Notes under the pieces: generated by a model
Database searches by the model: none
The model's input: the letters and a program-made list of their open reading frames with translations, nothing else
Told to the model about the DNA's origin: nothing
Made by a program: the position numbers and the translations under genes
Shown: piece by piece, positions 45,198-54,708 of the stretch
How the letters are laid out: every line of letters starts with the position of its first letter
Numbering within the stretch: the first letter of the stretch is position 1
Source: a virus
Length of the DNA: 64,000 nucleotides
Strand: one strand, 5' to 3'
Virus record (IMG/VR): IMGVR_UViG_3300046318_000439
Span: 124,001-188,000 of that record

Positions 45198-46907
45198 AGC
45201 AATACGGCTAAAGTTTTTATGTTTTTCAAACTTTATGGTATGCTCAAACTTGTCCGCTAGCTGATCGCCTTTATGACTTATGATGAATGTATTAGTGTCG
45301 CTTGTTAAACCATTTAATATTTTTAAGAATTCATCTGTGCCAGACGAGTCTAATGAACTATCGAATACTTCGTCCATAATGAGAAGATTAGTAGAAGCAC
45401 TATTACGAAGCTTAGCAACAGCTCTCCAAGCAAATAGGAGGGCCAAGTCAATGCGCATCTTTTCACCTTCTGAAAAACTATCGTAAGTAAATTCATCTCT
45501 AAACCTCGATTTAATTGTCTCTTCAAAATTCTCGTTTAGCTCAAAGCTAACGAAGAAGTCCATTGCTGCAAGATACTTGTTAATTAATTTATTAATAATT
45601 GGAACATACTGTTTAATAATTTTAGTCTTAATACCAGAATCTTTCAACAGCACAGCGGCAATATCAAATACTTGTTTATCTTTTGACAGTGTTTCTTTAT
45701 CTGCAATTGCTGTCTTTAAATCTTCTTTAAGCTGTTTGATCTCTTCGTTATTAGCATCAATGTGTTTAGTATTTGCTCCAATATCTTCTATTTCTTTGTT
45801 GATCTGAGTCACAAATGTAGACCAAGTTCTAATCTGTACTAGAAGATCAGACACTTCACGGTTGCGTGCAGTAATAGTAGATGATATCTTAGCAATCTCA
45901 GACAAACGCTCATTGATGCCAGTTAACTCTTCAGCTATCTGCTGCTTACCTCGTTCAATCTCAGCTACTTGATTATTATTAGTCTCAAGGATTGATGTTT
46001 TGTGAGTGTGTTCAATGCCCTGGCGGCATGTAGGACAATCGTCGTGCGATTCGAAGAATGTAATATCTTTTTTAATCTTATCTAAACGATTATCTACTTT
46101 TCTAGCAAGGTCTTGTACAGTATCTAACTTCTTACGTACCTTGTCTTGATCGACGACCGTCTCGGATAACTTTTCAATCTCAGAACTAATCTCAGCCACT
46201 TTACCATTAGCAGCTGTAATGTCATCGTTTACTTTTTGTAATTGTTCATTCTTTTGTTTGATTAATTCATCATTATTCTGCTTCAATGATTCGATATGCT
46301 TCTTATGCATTTCGATCTTTTCCGCACTACCTTTGATCTTGTAGTCAACGTCAGTGGCTTTAATCCTATTGTATGCAATCTTATCCTTTAGGATAGAATT
46401 CATTGTAGAGAATATTTGGATATCGAGCAGATCTTCTACAATTTCTCTACGATGAGATGTAGGCAGCTGCATAAAAGGAACAAAGGAAGCTGAACCGAGA
46501 ATAACAATCTGCGCAAAAGACTTTTGGTTTAGCTTGAGAATTTGACTCTCAAGCATCTCTTGATATTCTTTAGCATCAGCGTTTTGATCTAATAGATTGC
46601 CTTCGCTGTAGATTTCAAATACATTAGGTTTGATGCCACGAACTACTTTGTAATTCTTTTTACCAATGGAAAACTCTAACTCTACGACAGTACCTTTACC
46701 GTTGATTGTGTTGATTAGTTGATTCTTATTTACTTTTCTAAATGGCTTGCCATACAAACCAAAAGACAAGGCATCTAATATGGTAGACTTACCAGCTCCA
46801 TTCTCACCAACAATCAATACAGTCTTATAACTATCGAATACAATCTCAGTGAATGTATTTCCAGTACTTAACAAGTTCTTCCAACGGATACTTTTAAAGT
46901 ATATCAC
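45183..46907 (-). CDS. 46: Recombination endonuclease subunit gp46 (SbcC/Rad50-like)
   Basis: ATPase partner of gp47, resecting DNA ends. Walker A VGENGAGKST (33-42), a long coiled coil with the zinc hook CPTCRQGIEHTH in the middle, the signature FSEGEKMRIDLALLFAW and Walker B NLLIMDEVFDSSLD. 574 residues (T4 560). The start is a GTG at 46907 with GGAG upstream. It is three bases after gp47. Confidence 0.95.
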   Translation of the reverse strand: MIYFKSIRWKNLLSTGNTFTEIVFDSYKTVLIVGENGAGKSTILDALSFGLYGKPFRKVNKNQLINTINGKGTVVELEFSIGKKNYKVVRGIKPNVFEIYSEGNLLDQNADAKEYQEMLESQILKLNQKSFAQIVILGSASFVPFMQLPTSHRREIVEDLLDIQIFSTMNSILKDKIAYNRIKATDVDYKIKGSAEKIEMHKKHIESLKQNNDELIKQKNEQLQKVNDDITAANGKVAEISSEIEKLSETVVDQDKVRKKLDTVQDLARKVDNRLDKIKKDITFFESHDDCPTCRQGIEHTHKTSILETNNNQVAEIERGKQQIAEELTGINERLSEIAKISSTITARNREVSDLLVQIRTWSTFVTQINKEIEDIGANTKHIDANNEEIKQLKEDLKTAIADKETLSKDKQVFDIAAVLLKDSGIKTKIIKQYVPIINKLINKYLAAMDFFVSFELNENFEETIKSRFRDEFTYDSFSEGEKMRIDLALLFAWRAVAKLRNSASTNLLIMDEVFDSSLDSSGTDEFLKILNGLTSDTNTFIISHKGDQLADKFEHTIKFEKHKNFSRIASTGS

Positions 46908-46910
46908 TAA

Positions 46911-47972
46911 TTACTCCACGCTTAATGCTTCATGATAAAGAGTTCTAATTAAATTATCAAGCCTTTGACGATCACCTTGAATTTGCATTTGATCGACATA
47001 CTTGTTAAGAATAGTAAGCGTATCCTCTGCTTCATTCACAATATCATCATCGGCTTCTAAATCGAGGTGGAAGTGATCCTCCACAACCTGCATATCAAGA
47101 ACGCCAGCCTTTTCGAGTTTATCCACATACATATCAAACCAATGCGGATTTGTTTTATTACGAACGATGATCTTTACAATTGTGCCTCTGTACTGCTCAA
47201 AGTTTACATTCAATACATCGTCCATACTCCCTACGGCATCATCGTAGTGGACCTTATGGAACATTACGTTAGGATTAGGAACAAACGTCAATTGTTTTGT
47301 ATCTGTATCGAATATATGGAACCCTTTAAGGTCATTGAAATCAGACCATGTTATCTCATATGGTGTTCCGAGATACTGAATATTCTTGTGCGATGATTTG
47401 TGGTGGAAGTGACCAGACAATACCATAGGATGTTTTGCAAATGCGTCCATTGGCATACCTTCATCACAAACAGCGCCACGATACATTTCGAAACCAGCAA
47501 TCTCAAAATGTCCAATTATAACATCAGCGCTTGTTGACGCAATAGCATCTAAGCATTGCTTCTCGTTAGCTTGACAAATCCATGGAACCATTAAGAATTT
47601 ACAATCTTCAAATTGTATTTCCGTTGGGTCCTCATATACACTAACGTTACTATACTCTTTCAGTAGTAACGTCAATGAGTTAACTTCGTTTGTATTTTTG
47701 TAGTAGGTGTCATGGTTGCCAATAATAACACGACATGTGATGTTCTGCTTAACCATTGGATCGAAGAAATAATCTCGACACGACTTCAGTGTCTGAAAGT
47801 TAATATATTTTCTTCGGTCGAATACATCTCCCATTTGTATTACATTTGTAATACCGTGTTCTTTTAAGTATGGAAAGAATATATCGTTATAAAACTTCTC
47901 GAAAAATGCATGGAAATGAGGGCTATCATTCCTCGCACCAAAGTGCGTATCTCCTAATACAGCAACTAACAT
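46911..47972 (-). CDS. 47: Recombination endonuclease subunit gp47 (SbcD/Mre11-like)
   Basis: Nuclease of the gp46/47 complex. Metal motifs: LGDTHFGAR, QMGDVFDRR, VIIGNHDTYYK, IIGHFEIAG and LSGHFHHKS. 353 residues (T4 339). It lies between gp55 and gp46, an order found in T4-like phages. Confidence 0.95.
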   Translation of the reverse strand: MLVAVLGDTHFGARNDSPHFHAFFEKFYNDIFFPYLKEHGITNVIQMGDVFDRRKYINFQTLKSCRDYFFDPMVKQNITCRVIIGNHDTYYKNTNEVNSLTLLLKEYSNVSVYEDPTEIQFEDCKFLMVPWICQANEKQCLDAIASTSADVIIGHFEIAGFEMYRGAVCDEGMPMDAFAKHPMVLSGHFHHKSSHKNIQYLGTPYEITWSDFNDLKGFHIFDTDTKQLTFVPNPNVMFHKVHYDDAVGSMDDVLNVNFEQYRGTIVKIIVRNKTNPHWFDMYVDKLEKAGVLDMQVVEDHFHLDLEADDDIVNEAEDTLTILNKYVDQMQIQGDRQRLDNLIRTLYHEALSVE

Positions 47973-47975
47973 TAA

Positions 47976-48578
47976 TTATTCCTCAGGATCAAGTTTGGGT
48001 ACGTCTAGCTCTATATCTTCTATGTCTTCTACGTTTGCCCCTTCATCCTCTAGGAAATTTTCAATTCCTTTTTTTCTTTTCTTTTTCTTTGTTATTAGAT
48101 TATCTTCGAAGTTTTTAATAAAATCGAACATATTCTCATTACCTAAATCTACATAAGCTGGTGTAATATCCTTCTCATCAAACTCACTCTGTTCAATCAA
48201 TTCGTTGAGAATCATACTATTTTCTAAACTCTTATGCTTAATGTATAATTGTTTCTTCTCTTTTAGAATACGACGTAAAAAAGCATAGTAGATAATCTGC
48301 GTAAAGTATGCAAAAGGATTAGTCGATTTAAGAGGATCAAAATTATCAATGTAGCAGATACAGTTCTCTACTCCATCCGAAATCATTTCTTCTCTGTAAG
48401 AGTAGTTGACGAAGTTTGGTTTTGTAGATAGTCTATTTGCAATCATAAGAATGCATGCTCCTACATAATTAGGAATCTGAGGACGCGGCGCACCCTTTTC
48501 CCTAGCTTCTAAAACCTTCTGTCTGTATTCAACTATGCAAGCATATAACTGCTTGTTGTCAACATAGTGCGTAACCAT
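47976..48578 (-). CDS. 55: Late transcription sigma factor gp55
   Basis: gp55 directs RNA polymerase to TATAAATA late promoters, which are seen here before virion genes. The product has the family pattern: DGVENCICYIDNFDPLKSTN, PFAYFTQIIYYAFLRRI, similar to region 2 of sigma factors. A lysine-rich stretch and an acidic C-terminus follow, the latter suiting contact with polymerase or clamp. The ATG at 48578 has GGAG upstream. 200 residues (T4 185). Confidence 0.92.
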   Translation of the reverse strand: MVTHYVDNKQLYACIVEYRQKVLEAREKGAPRPQIPNYVGACILMIANRLSTKPNFVNYSYREEMISDGVENCICYIDNFDPLKSTNPFAYFTQIIYYAFLRRILKEKKQLYIKHKSLENSMILNELIEQSEFDEKDITPAYVDLGNENMFDFIKNFEDNLITKKKKRKKGIENFLEDEGANVEDIEDIELDVPKLDPEE

Positions 48579-48604
48579 CAATACTCCTTAACATAAACGA
48601 CTTA

Positions 48605-48633
48605 ATAATATAACATTATAGTAGAAAAGTCAA
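48605..48633 (-). promoter_or_regulatory. Sigma-70-type promoter for gp55
   Basis: TTGACT (48633-48628), 17 bases, TATTAT (48610-48605) on the minus strand, 27 bases before the ATG. It would let host polymerase make gp55 and the gp46/47 nuclease. Confidence 0.68.
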
Positions 48634-49038
48634 CTAATTTAGTGGACCCTTAAAATTCATTCTCTCTAATAGAGCTCGATACGCGTCGGTAATTTCGTCT
48701 CCATCATCTAGATCTTTATCCATTCCCACTGCTTGCATTAGCTCTTGCTCAACGTTCTCGTCGATTACTTCTTTATAATTATACAAAGCGTGCTGATAAT
48801 ATTCAGCCATGGCTGGTCTTGGTTCGGCGATGTGCAACAAATCTTTCTTATTAAACGTGAAGATTTGTTCAGCAGAAAAAGGCATGTAACGACTGACACT
48901 TACTGTTGGCATTGGTTGTGTAGCTACCAATCTATAGTTTATCTGTAAAGGGTCTTCTAGTGTAATCATCGTCTTTAAGTCTTCTTTAACATTGCCAATC
49001 ACTTCTTGTCCATTTTGTAATTTTATTAGTGCTAGCAT
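48634..49038 (-). CDS. Sm-like (LSm) fold protein, second copy
   Basis: The first 70 residues (LALIKLQNGQEVIGNVKEDL, TMITLEDPLQI) have the Sm strand pattern as in the 26.3-kb protein; FTFNKKDLLHIAEPRPAMAE follows. A C-terminal helical part of 50 residues is extra. 134 residues. It lies between gp55 and UvsW. RNA binding is inferred from the fold. Confidence 0.72.
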   Translation of the reverse strand: MLALIKLQNGQEVIGNVKEDLKTMITLEDPLQINYRLVATQPMPTVSVSRYMPFSAEQIFTFNKKDLLHIAEPRPAMAEYYQHALYNYKEVIDENVEQELMQAVGMDKDLDDGDEITDAYRALLERMNFKGPLN

Positions 49039-49039
49039 G

Positions 49040-50500
49040 CTATCCTTTCAGCTTAACGGTGTAGATTTTATATTCAAATTGTTCCTCACCATATATCTTA
49101 ATACGTTCAGCAAAATGCGTCAGTGTATGATTCTTGTGTGTCTTCCATGATAGGTCATCGGCAATATCATACAACGATGCTGCTGTCTTGGTATCACTTT
49201 TGCGAAGTCCTCTACCAATCGATTGTAGATTTCTAATCCTCGATTTAGAAGGGCTAGCAAATATAATATTATGTAGGTTTTTAATATTGACGCCTGTAGA
49301 GAATGTGCCATATGATGCAATGATGATCATATCGTTATTCTTTTCTGCTACTTGTCTAACTTCTTCTCTGACTAAAGAATCCACTTCTCCGTGCACCAAT
49401 ACTACATTTCTTCCAGTTGTAGAAAACATATCATTTAATACCTTGCCATGTTTCTCTACGAACTGATACAGTATCAACGTATTACCTTTCAAAGACAACG
49501 CTAAATTCTTGATAAATCTGTTTCTTCCTTCGTGTCTTACAATCCAATCAATCTCGTCTTGATAAGTTGCTTTCTTTAAGGCTTCTCTTTCTTGATCTGA
49601 ATATTTAAGCACTATACACTTAATATCGAAGTTAGCAAGATGTTTCTGTTCGATTAGCTCTGCTGTAGTTGTAACACGTTTTACGACGCCAAATAACCCT
49701 TCTAATACGAGCTTGTGGGTTTGGGTTCCATCTAATGTTCCCGTGAATCCAAATCTATAATCACAATCGAGCATTTTATTTAATATACCCGTAAGACTAG
49801 TTGCTTTGAATAAGTGAGCCTCATCTCCTACCACGCATGAGAATTGTTCAAACCATTTCTTTGGCATCTTGTATATTGACTGCCACGTAGATACAATAAC
49901 GCGTTTATCAGTATCAATATCATAACCATACATGATCTTATGAGCCATGTTTTTTAAATAATCGCTGTTTGTATAAGAGGCGAAATCGGAGACCATTTGA
50001 TGGACAAGAGATGTTGTTGGAACTACAATTAATGCTTTACCTTTTGTCTGCATCATAGCATAACAAATTAGCAAAAATATAGTAAAGGATTTACCAGATG
50101 CGGTAGGGGATAATAAGAGGGCTCTCTTGTTCCTTACAGCGTGAACAAAAGCTTCTATTTGATAGTCTCTAGGCTCCATGGTCAATTCTAATTTAGACAT
50201 GAATTGACGAGCCTCTTCTATGGAAAACTCTTCTGCAGAAAAGTCAGTTAAATAACCAACTTCATAATTGCGTTCTTTAGCAAATGCCTCAATGTAATGA
50301 TTGAGGCCACCATATATTAGATGCGTTCCAGTATTGAAAAGTCTAACTTTACCGTCCCACCTTCTTGCCTTTACGGCAGGAATAAATCTAGCGCCTGGAA
50401 CTTGGAAGGTAAAATACTCTCCTAACTCATATCCTATAGAAGTGTCGCAATGTATTTTGTTGTATACTGAATTATACTTCTCGATTGTTATGTCAGCCAT
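49040..50500 (-). CDS. uvsW: UvsW DNA/RNA helicase
   Basis: A superfamily 2 helicase that unwinds R-loops and drives branch migration, switching replication from origin to recombination mode. Motifs: I SPTASGKS (131-138), II GDEAHLFKA, III GFTGTL, IV-VI with VLVHGEVD, YGTFSTGVNIKNLHN and SIGRGLRKSD. 486 residues (T4 503). TAATG overlap with UvsY. Confidence 0.94.
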   Translation of the reverse strand: MADITIEKYNSVYNKIHCDTSIGYELGEYFTFQVPGARFIPAVKARRWDGKVRLFNTGTHLIYGGLNHYIEAFAKERNYEVGYLTDFSAEEFSIEEARQFMSKLELTMEPRDYQIEAFVHAVRNKRALLLSPTASGKSFTIFLLICYAMMQTKGKALIVVPTTSLVHQMVSDFASYTNSDYLKNMAHKIMYGYDIDTDKRVIVSTWQSIYKMPKKWFEQFSCVVGDEAHLFKATSLTGILNKMLDCDYRFGFTGTLDGTQTHKLVLEGLFGVVKRVTTTAELIEQKHLANFDIKCIVLKYSDQEREALKKATYQDEIDWIVRHEGRNRFIKNLALSLKGNTLILYQFVEKHGKVLNDMFSTTGRNVVLVHGEVDSLVREEVRQVAEKNNDMIIIASYGTFSTGVNIKNLHNIIFASPSKSRIRNLQSIGRGLRKSDTKTAASLYDIADDLSWKTHKNHTLTHFAERIKIYGEEQFEYKIYTVKLKG

Positions 50501-50934
50501 TAGCCACCCATTTTAAACTTCTCCCAGTCGATTGCCCCTTTAATTTGATAACCTCGGGTGACTAAGCTTTTGATAATAGCTTCTACGAAATCGACTTTCT
50601 CTTTTTGCATCTCGATTCGTAGGGCATAACTTTGAACAACAGGATCCGCTTCAATATACATTGGGATATCCGTTCTGAGAATTTTGAGGGGGTTTGGTTC
50701 CCACTCACGCGTCTTTAATGTTTCTTCTGAAATGTTACCATTATACCACTCATACTTATCGCGGTAAAGTTGTTTATATTCTGCTTCTAGTTTACGAAGC
50801 GTTATACGCTCTTGTGAAAATACCTTAAAGTATTTAGAGTGTAGTAGAGGAATGCGAAGAGACTCTTCCCCTAGTTCAGTTCGGTCAATCTGAGCATCAC
50901 GCTCCCACATCAATTGTATTTCATCAAGTTTCAT
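50500..50934 (-). CDS. uvsY: UvsY recombination mediator
   Basis: UvsY loads UvsX onto gp32-coated DNA. The product matches the family: MKLDEIQLMWERDAQIDRTE, then PLLHSKYFKVFSQERITLRK and KLEAEYKQLYRDKYEWYNG. 144 residues (T4 137). It is coupled to uvsW by TAATG and follows the tail-tube-like gene. Confidence 0.95.
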   Translation of the reverse strand: MKLDEIQLMWERDAQIDRTELGEESLRIPLLHSKYFKVFSQERITLRKLEAEYKQLYRDKYEWYNGNISEETLKTREWEPNPLKILRTDIPMYIEADPVVQSYALRIEMQKEKVDFVEAIIKSLVTRGYQIKGAIDWEKFKMGG

Positions 50935-50990
50935 AAAAAAAGTTTCTTTAGATAAAGGTTATAACCAATTATCTTACATTTTAATTCTTA

Positions 50991-51518
50991 TTACAACGGG
51001 GTAATCTGGAAAGTTCTGAATTTGAACGTTGCGGTTGCTTCTACATATTCAACATCAACATTACGAGAATCAAAGTTAAAATCTGTCAATGCTATTGGAA
51101 AAGCGTCTAGGAATATAATCTGATTAACAGGATTCATGGCACTAGACAATAGAGTGAGAGTAGCATCTGAGTATATACCGTCCCCTGAAAAGGAAGGAAC
51201 AAATTTAGGATCAACTGCTTTATGTTGATCAAAATTGTCTGGGAATCCAATTGCCTTGATCCAGTTAAACAATTCAAGGTAGTTGTTCATGTTTTCATCA
51301 ACCTTAAACGTTATAGCAAGATCTCCATACTCAATATGATCACCGGCAATAGGAATACGTCTAAAAGGAGTAGGAAAACTAGTCTCTCCTAAATTGACGT
51401 TGGGTAAGTTCACTGCTTGAACGAAATAATTAACGTTCGGAGTCTTTTTAATTGTGAATTTAAACCCTAGTGGGGATAAGAAATTCTTATTTGTGGGTTC
51501 TGTATTAGTAATGGCCAT
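50991..51518 (-). CDS. Tail-tube-like structural protein (gp19-type fold)
   Basis: A 175-residue protein: SPLGFKFTIKKTPNVNYFVQ, then PIAGDHIEYGDLAITFKVDE, LELFNWIKAIGFPDN. The pattern resembles the tail-tube superfamily and T4-like gp19 relatives, but the main gp19 is at 58.3-58.8 kb. It could be a tube initiator or completion protein. A strong terminator lies just upstream. Confidence 0.75.
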   Translation of the reverse strand: MAITNTEPTNKNFLSPLGFKFTIKKTPNVNYFVQAVNLPNVNLGETSFPTPFRRIPIAGDHIEYGDLAITFKVDENMNNYLELFNWIKAIGFPDNFDQHKAVDPKFVPSFSGDGIYSDATLTLLSSAMNPVNQIIFLDAFPIALTDFNFDSRNVDVEYVEATATFKFRTFQITPL

Positions 51519-51546
51519 ATATGTCTCCTTTACTATTTATCCAGAT

Positions 51547-51575
51547 AAAAAAAGAGCCCCCGAAGGAGCTCTTTT
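51547..51575 (-). terminator. Strong intrinsic terminator with UUCG loop
   Basis: On the minus strand AAAGAGCTCC-TTCG-GGGGCTCTTT, a 10-bp stem with stable tetraloop, then a T run. It ends the transcript of the capsid region after the GIY-YIG gene and before the tail-tube-like gene. Confidence 0.9.
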
Positions 51576-51609
51576 GAAATGTCCCTCTTCGGGGATTTCT
51601 TCATTATAT

Positions 51610-52206
51610 TTATTTAGCTAAACGGTATCCTTTAGAAGATGATGTGCGAAGATTGGGCTCTCTTAATCCATGTTGCTTAGCAAATTGATTCAAATTGTGT
51701 ACTTCGTGTATGCTTCCGTCTGGAAACTGTACTTTGTATGTTTTAGCACGGGCTTTCCTGGTCGCTTCTTTTTGCTTATCGGAGGGAGGGTGGCCTTTTA
51801 GAGCTGCACTTATCTTTGCTCCATGCTCTGGGGTAGATCTCCATGTAGAATTCTTTTTTGACTGGCGCATCTTGGTTTTATATTCCTCGGAGCGTTTCAC
51901 ACCGGTGGCGCCACATTCACCCCCAGTAGAAACATTATATCCTTTTTCTGGATTGGTAGTGTTGAATTTATCAATACTTTCCATTTCCGTTTTCAGAGAT
52001 TCATTATAATCCATTGTCTCGAGCAAGACTTCTTGTGTCCATTGCTCTAATGGATATTTGCGTAAGGCCTTTTGAATTGGGCGTTGATACCCTCTACGCA
52101 CCTCACTCATATGATCTTGAAGTCGTTTCTTAAGCTTTCTACTAGTCCATCCTACGTAAATCTTACCACTAGGCGAGGTTAGTTTGTATACGGTATATGT
52201 TTTCAT
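51610..52206 (-). CDS. GIY-YIG homing endonuclease
   Basis: The GIY-YIG core is TVYKLTSPSGKIYVGWTSRK (variant VYK/YVG), with the Arg of KLKKRLQDH and Glu of MESIDKFNT. NUMOD3-like motifs (RSEEYKTKMRQSK, PEHGAKISAALKGH) and a helix-turn-helix-like end (LNQFAKQHGLREPNL) bind DNA. 198 residues, resembling T4 Seg proteins. It lies just downstream of gp23. Confidence 0.92.
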   Translation of the reverse strand: MKTYTVYKLTSPSGKIYVGWTSRKLKKRLQDHMSEVRRGYQRPIQKALRKYPLEQWTQEVLLETMDYNESLKTEMESIDKFNTTNPEKGYNVSTGGECGATGVKRSEEYKTKMRQSKKNSTWRSTPEHGAKISAALKGHPPSDKQKEATRKARAKTYKVQFPDGSIHEVHNLNQFAKQHGLREPNLRTSSSKGYRLAK

Positions 52207-52234
52207 CGTGTCAACATCCTCTAGATATTAGGCA

Positions 52235-52260
52235 GGAAAAGGGATCCGAAGACCCCTTCC
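52235..52260 (-). terminator. Hairpin with UUCG loop after gp23
   Basis: GGAAGGGGTC-TTCG-GATCCCTTTTCC can fold with G-U pairs and one bulge, 33 bases after the gp23 stop. No long T run follows, so it may be a processing or partial termination signal. Confidence 0.45.
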
Positions 52261-52292
52261 TTTATGATTATCTTTGATAAATCAAAGAGTTA

Positions 52293-53621
52293 TCACAAAA
52301 TATTATCCACTAACACACGTCTGTAGTAAACGTTGCTGTCCTTTGTCAATGCGCCTAAACCAGCTGTAGCACCTTGAGCAAATGGGTTTGCAACCATACC
52401 GTAACGAGTCTTGAAGCCAATCTTAGGCTGGAAAGAACCTGTGTCAACTGCGCGAACCATTTGCAATGGAACGTATGGGCAGTAGAACAAACCAGCGTCG
52501 AATGCTGAAGCACCCTTATAACCAACAACCATGTAGTTGCCTGTTGCATATGGATCGATATACACCTTGATACGACCATTCAACACACCAGCGAATGTAG
52601 CACCAGTGTCATCAACTTGCAAGTTGTTGCTGTTTAATGCAGGAGCGTAGTCAAGTACACCAGCCATTTGTAATGCAGACGCTACGTCTGAAGAACAGAT
52701 GATGATGTTACCTTTACCGCGACGAGTTGCCTTGGCAATCGCGTTAGCTTCACGCTCAACTTGGAACATCAAGCCCTTGAACTTCTCAACTGACCAACGA
52801 CCGTTAGCATCAACGTCTAAGTCAAAACGACCAGCAGTTGTTGTACCTGAAGCAGCACCTTGTGTAGCTGTAACAGCAATTGTACGAACTACTTCACGGT
52901 TGATTTCAGCCAAAATTTCTGTTGTCAAAATGTTTGACAATTCTGTTTCAGCGTCCAAACCATGGATAGCTTTCAAGTCTTGTGCCAATTCCATTGTGTA
53001 CTCAGCTTTAAGAGCACGTGTCTTAGCAGTAACTGATACTTTCTCAATGCTGAAAGCCATTTCTGGGAATGCTGTGTTACCAGATGTTCCCAATGCTTCT
53101 GCTTGAGCTGTAGACATACCAGAACCGTAGTTATAGATGCCTGTTTCAGCCAAGTTAGCTGTACCAGTAGTTGTGTTACCTGGATAGCCGCCAACGTTCT
53201 TGTCGCCAAGAGTATTAGCACCACCAACAACAGTACCGTATGCTGTGTTAACTTCGTTGTAGAATGTTTCAGCACCATCTTGTGCGCCATAACGTGCACG
53301 CATTGCGAAGATCAAGCCTGTTGGGCCAGTCATCGGCTGAACGCCTGCGATGTCATAAGCGATCAAGTTAGGCATCGCACGACGAACCAAGCTAATTAAA
53401 ACTGGATCGAATGTGTCGATTTCTGAACCTGTTGCATTTGCTGGTGCAGCTTCTGTCAAATATTGACCACCTGCACGTGAACCTGATTCACGCAAAGCAC
53501 GCTCTGTGTTTTCTAATAGAACAGCAGTAACGCCACGCTTATGAGCATTTTCGATCTTTGGTAGATCGGCGTGCTCAATGACTGGCGCCCATTTGTTTTG
53601 GATATCTTCTGATAGATACAT
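52293..53621 (-). CDS. 23: Major capsid protein gp23
   Basis: The product has gp23 landmarks: an N-terminal scaffold part, DTFDPVLISLVRRAMPNLIA, GVQPMTGPTGLIFAMRARYG, then KTRALKAEYTMELAQDLKAI and VYIDPYATGNYMVVGYKG. 442 residues, shorter than T4 (521) as in cyanophages. The prohead protease probably removes the first part after (L/I)xE sites. A TATAAATA box lies 41 bases upstream. Confidence 0.96.
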   Translation of the reverse strand: MYLSEDIQNKWAPVIEHADLPKIENAHKRGVTAVLLENTERALRESGSRAGGQYLTEAAPANATGSEIDTFDPVLISLVRRAMPNLIAYDIAGVQPMTGPTGLIFAMRARYGAQDGAETFYNEVNTAYGTVVGGANTLGDKNVGGYPGNTTTGTANLAETGIYNYGSGMSTAQAEALGTSGNTAFPEMAFSIEKVSVTAKTRALKAEYTMELAQDLKAIHGLDAETELSNILTTEILAEINREVVRTIAVTATQGAASGTTTAGRFDLDVDANGRWSVEKFKGLMFQVEREANAIAKATRRGKGNIIICSSDVASALQMAGVLDYAPALNSNNLQVDDTGATFAGVLNGRIKVYIDPYATGNYMVVGYKGASAFDAGLFYCPYVPLQMVRAVDTGSFQPKIGFKTRYGMVANPFAQGATAGLGALTKDSNVYYRRVLVDNIL

Positions 53622-53661
53622 TTTGGTTTCCCTTCGTTGTTAAAAAAATGAACTTCTTACT

Positions 53662-53669
53662 ATTTATAA
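53662..53669 (-). promoter_or_regulatory. T4-type late promoter box for gp23
   Basis: Exact TATAAATA on the minus strand, 41 bases before the capsid ATG. Confidence 0.82.
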
Positions 53670-53674
53670 AACTT

Positions 53675-54670
53675 TTACTTTTTGATTGTTCTTGAAATTG
53701 CAGAAACGTAATTAGCAACTGGACCAGCAACTTTAGCTTGCGGTGCAACTACTTCTTCGTCTAACTCAACAATCTCCTGCTCTTCGATAGTCTTAGTAGC
53801 AACTTTCTTTTCTGTAAAGTATTGCTCTTTAACAATCTCAAGCTTTCTGCGATATGTTTCAGCTGTGTCATAATCAACACCTTCTGCAAGAGTGCGGAAC
53901 TTCTCAGCTTGTGTCAATGCTAAACCTTCAGAAACTTCGTCAAAAATTTCTGCTGCAGTTTTGCTCTCAACAACTGAGCGGAGTTCGATGTTCTCTGCAA
54001 CTACACCGTTAAGTTGAGCTTCTAACTCTTCAACTTTAGCTGCTAGTTCTTCAACAACATCAACCTTTTCTGCTGGAACGTGGATGTATGACTCTTCAAA
54101 CAATGCCTTCAACTTAGTCATGAACTCTTCAGCGATCTGAGTGTTCAATGAAGATTCGATAGCAACTTGATTCTCGTCCATCCATTGTTCTACAACATAG
54201 TCTAAGTAATCGCTAACTTGGTTAGACAATTCTTCAACTAATTCTGTTTTTGCCTGTTCAAAAGACTCTTCAAGTTCAACTTTCTTAGCAGCAAACTCTT
54301 CTTCTAAACCTGCACGCTCTTCAGCCAAACGGCCAGCGATAGCAGCTTCAAAAAGTGTTGTTGCCTTTTCCTTGAATTCTTCTGAAAGATCATCTCCAAA
54401 CAAACCGTTGATTTCTTCTTTCATTGATGAAGAAGCAGCGCTTGGTTTAGTAGCGATCGTTTTCTTGTTAGCTTCTGCCGAATCGTTTCCACCCATTGTA
54501 GGTGTATCCTTTTCCGCGTCGCCTTGTCCTTTAGCAGTCTTCTCGCCGTTGCCTAGGTTTGATGCTGGTAATGTCGCTTGGTTGCCGACTGGGTCAGCAG
54601 ACTTAGAGACACTAGTAGCACCACCGCCAACTGGATCGGATGCTTTTTCTAGTAGTTCTTTTTCAGCCAT
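53675..54670 (-). CDS. 22: Prohead scaffold protein gp22
   Basis: The core scaffold of the prohead, later digested by gp21. The 331-residue product is acidic and strongly helical (EEEFAAKKVELEESFEQAKT, VEELAAKVEELEAQLNGVVA), with a low-complexity Gly/Asp/Ser/Asn N-terminus. Position between gp21 and gp23 is that of T4 gp22 (269 residues). Confidence 0.92.
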   Translation of the reverse strand: MAEKELLEKASDPVGGGATSVSKSADPVGNQATLPASNLGNGEKTAKGQGDAEKDTPTMGGNDSAEANKKTIATKPSAASSSMKEEINGLFGDDLSEEFKEKATTLFEAAIAGRLAEERAGLEEEFAAKKVELEESFEQAKTELVEELSNQVSDYLDYVVEQWMDENQVAIESSLNTQIAEEFMTKLKALFEESYIHVPAEKVDVVEELAAKVEELEAQLNGVVAENIELRSVVESKTAAEIFDEVSEGLALTQAEKFRTLAEGVDYDTAETYRRKLEIVKEQYFTEKKVATKTIEEQEIVELDEEVVAPQAKVAGPVANYVSAISRTIKK

Positions 54671-54697
54671 GTTTTTCTCCTAAATTGAGATTATTAA

Positions 54698-54705
54698 TAT
54701 TTATA
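54698..54705 (-). promoter_or_regulatory. T4-type late promoter box for gp22
   Basis: Exact TATAAATA on the minus strand, 28 bases before the scaffold ATG. Confidence 0.8.
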
Positions 54706-54708
54706 TGT

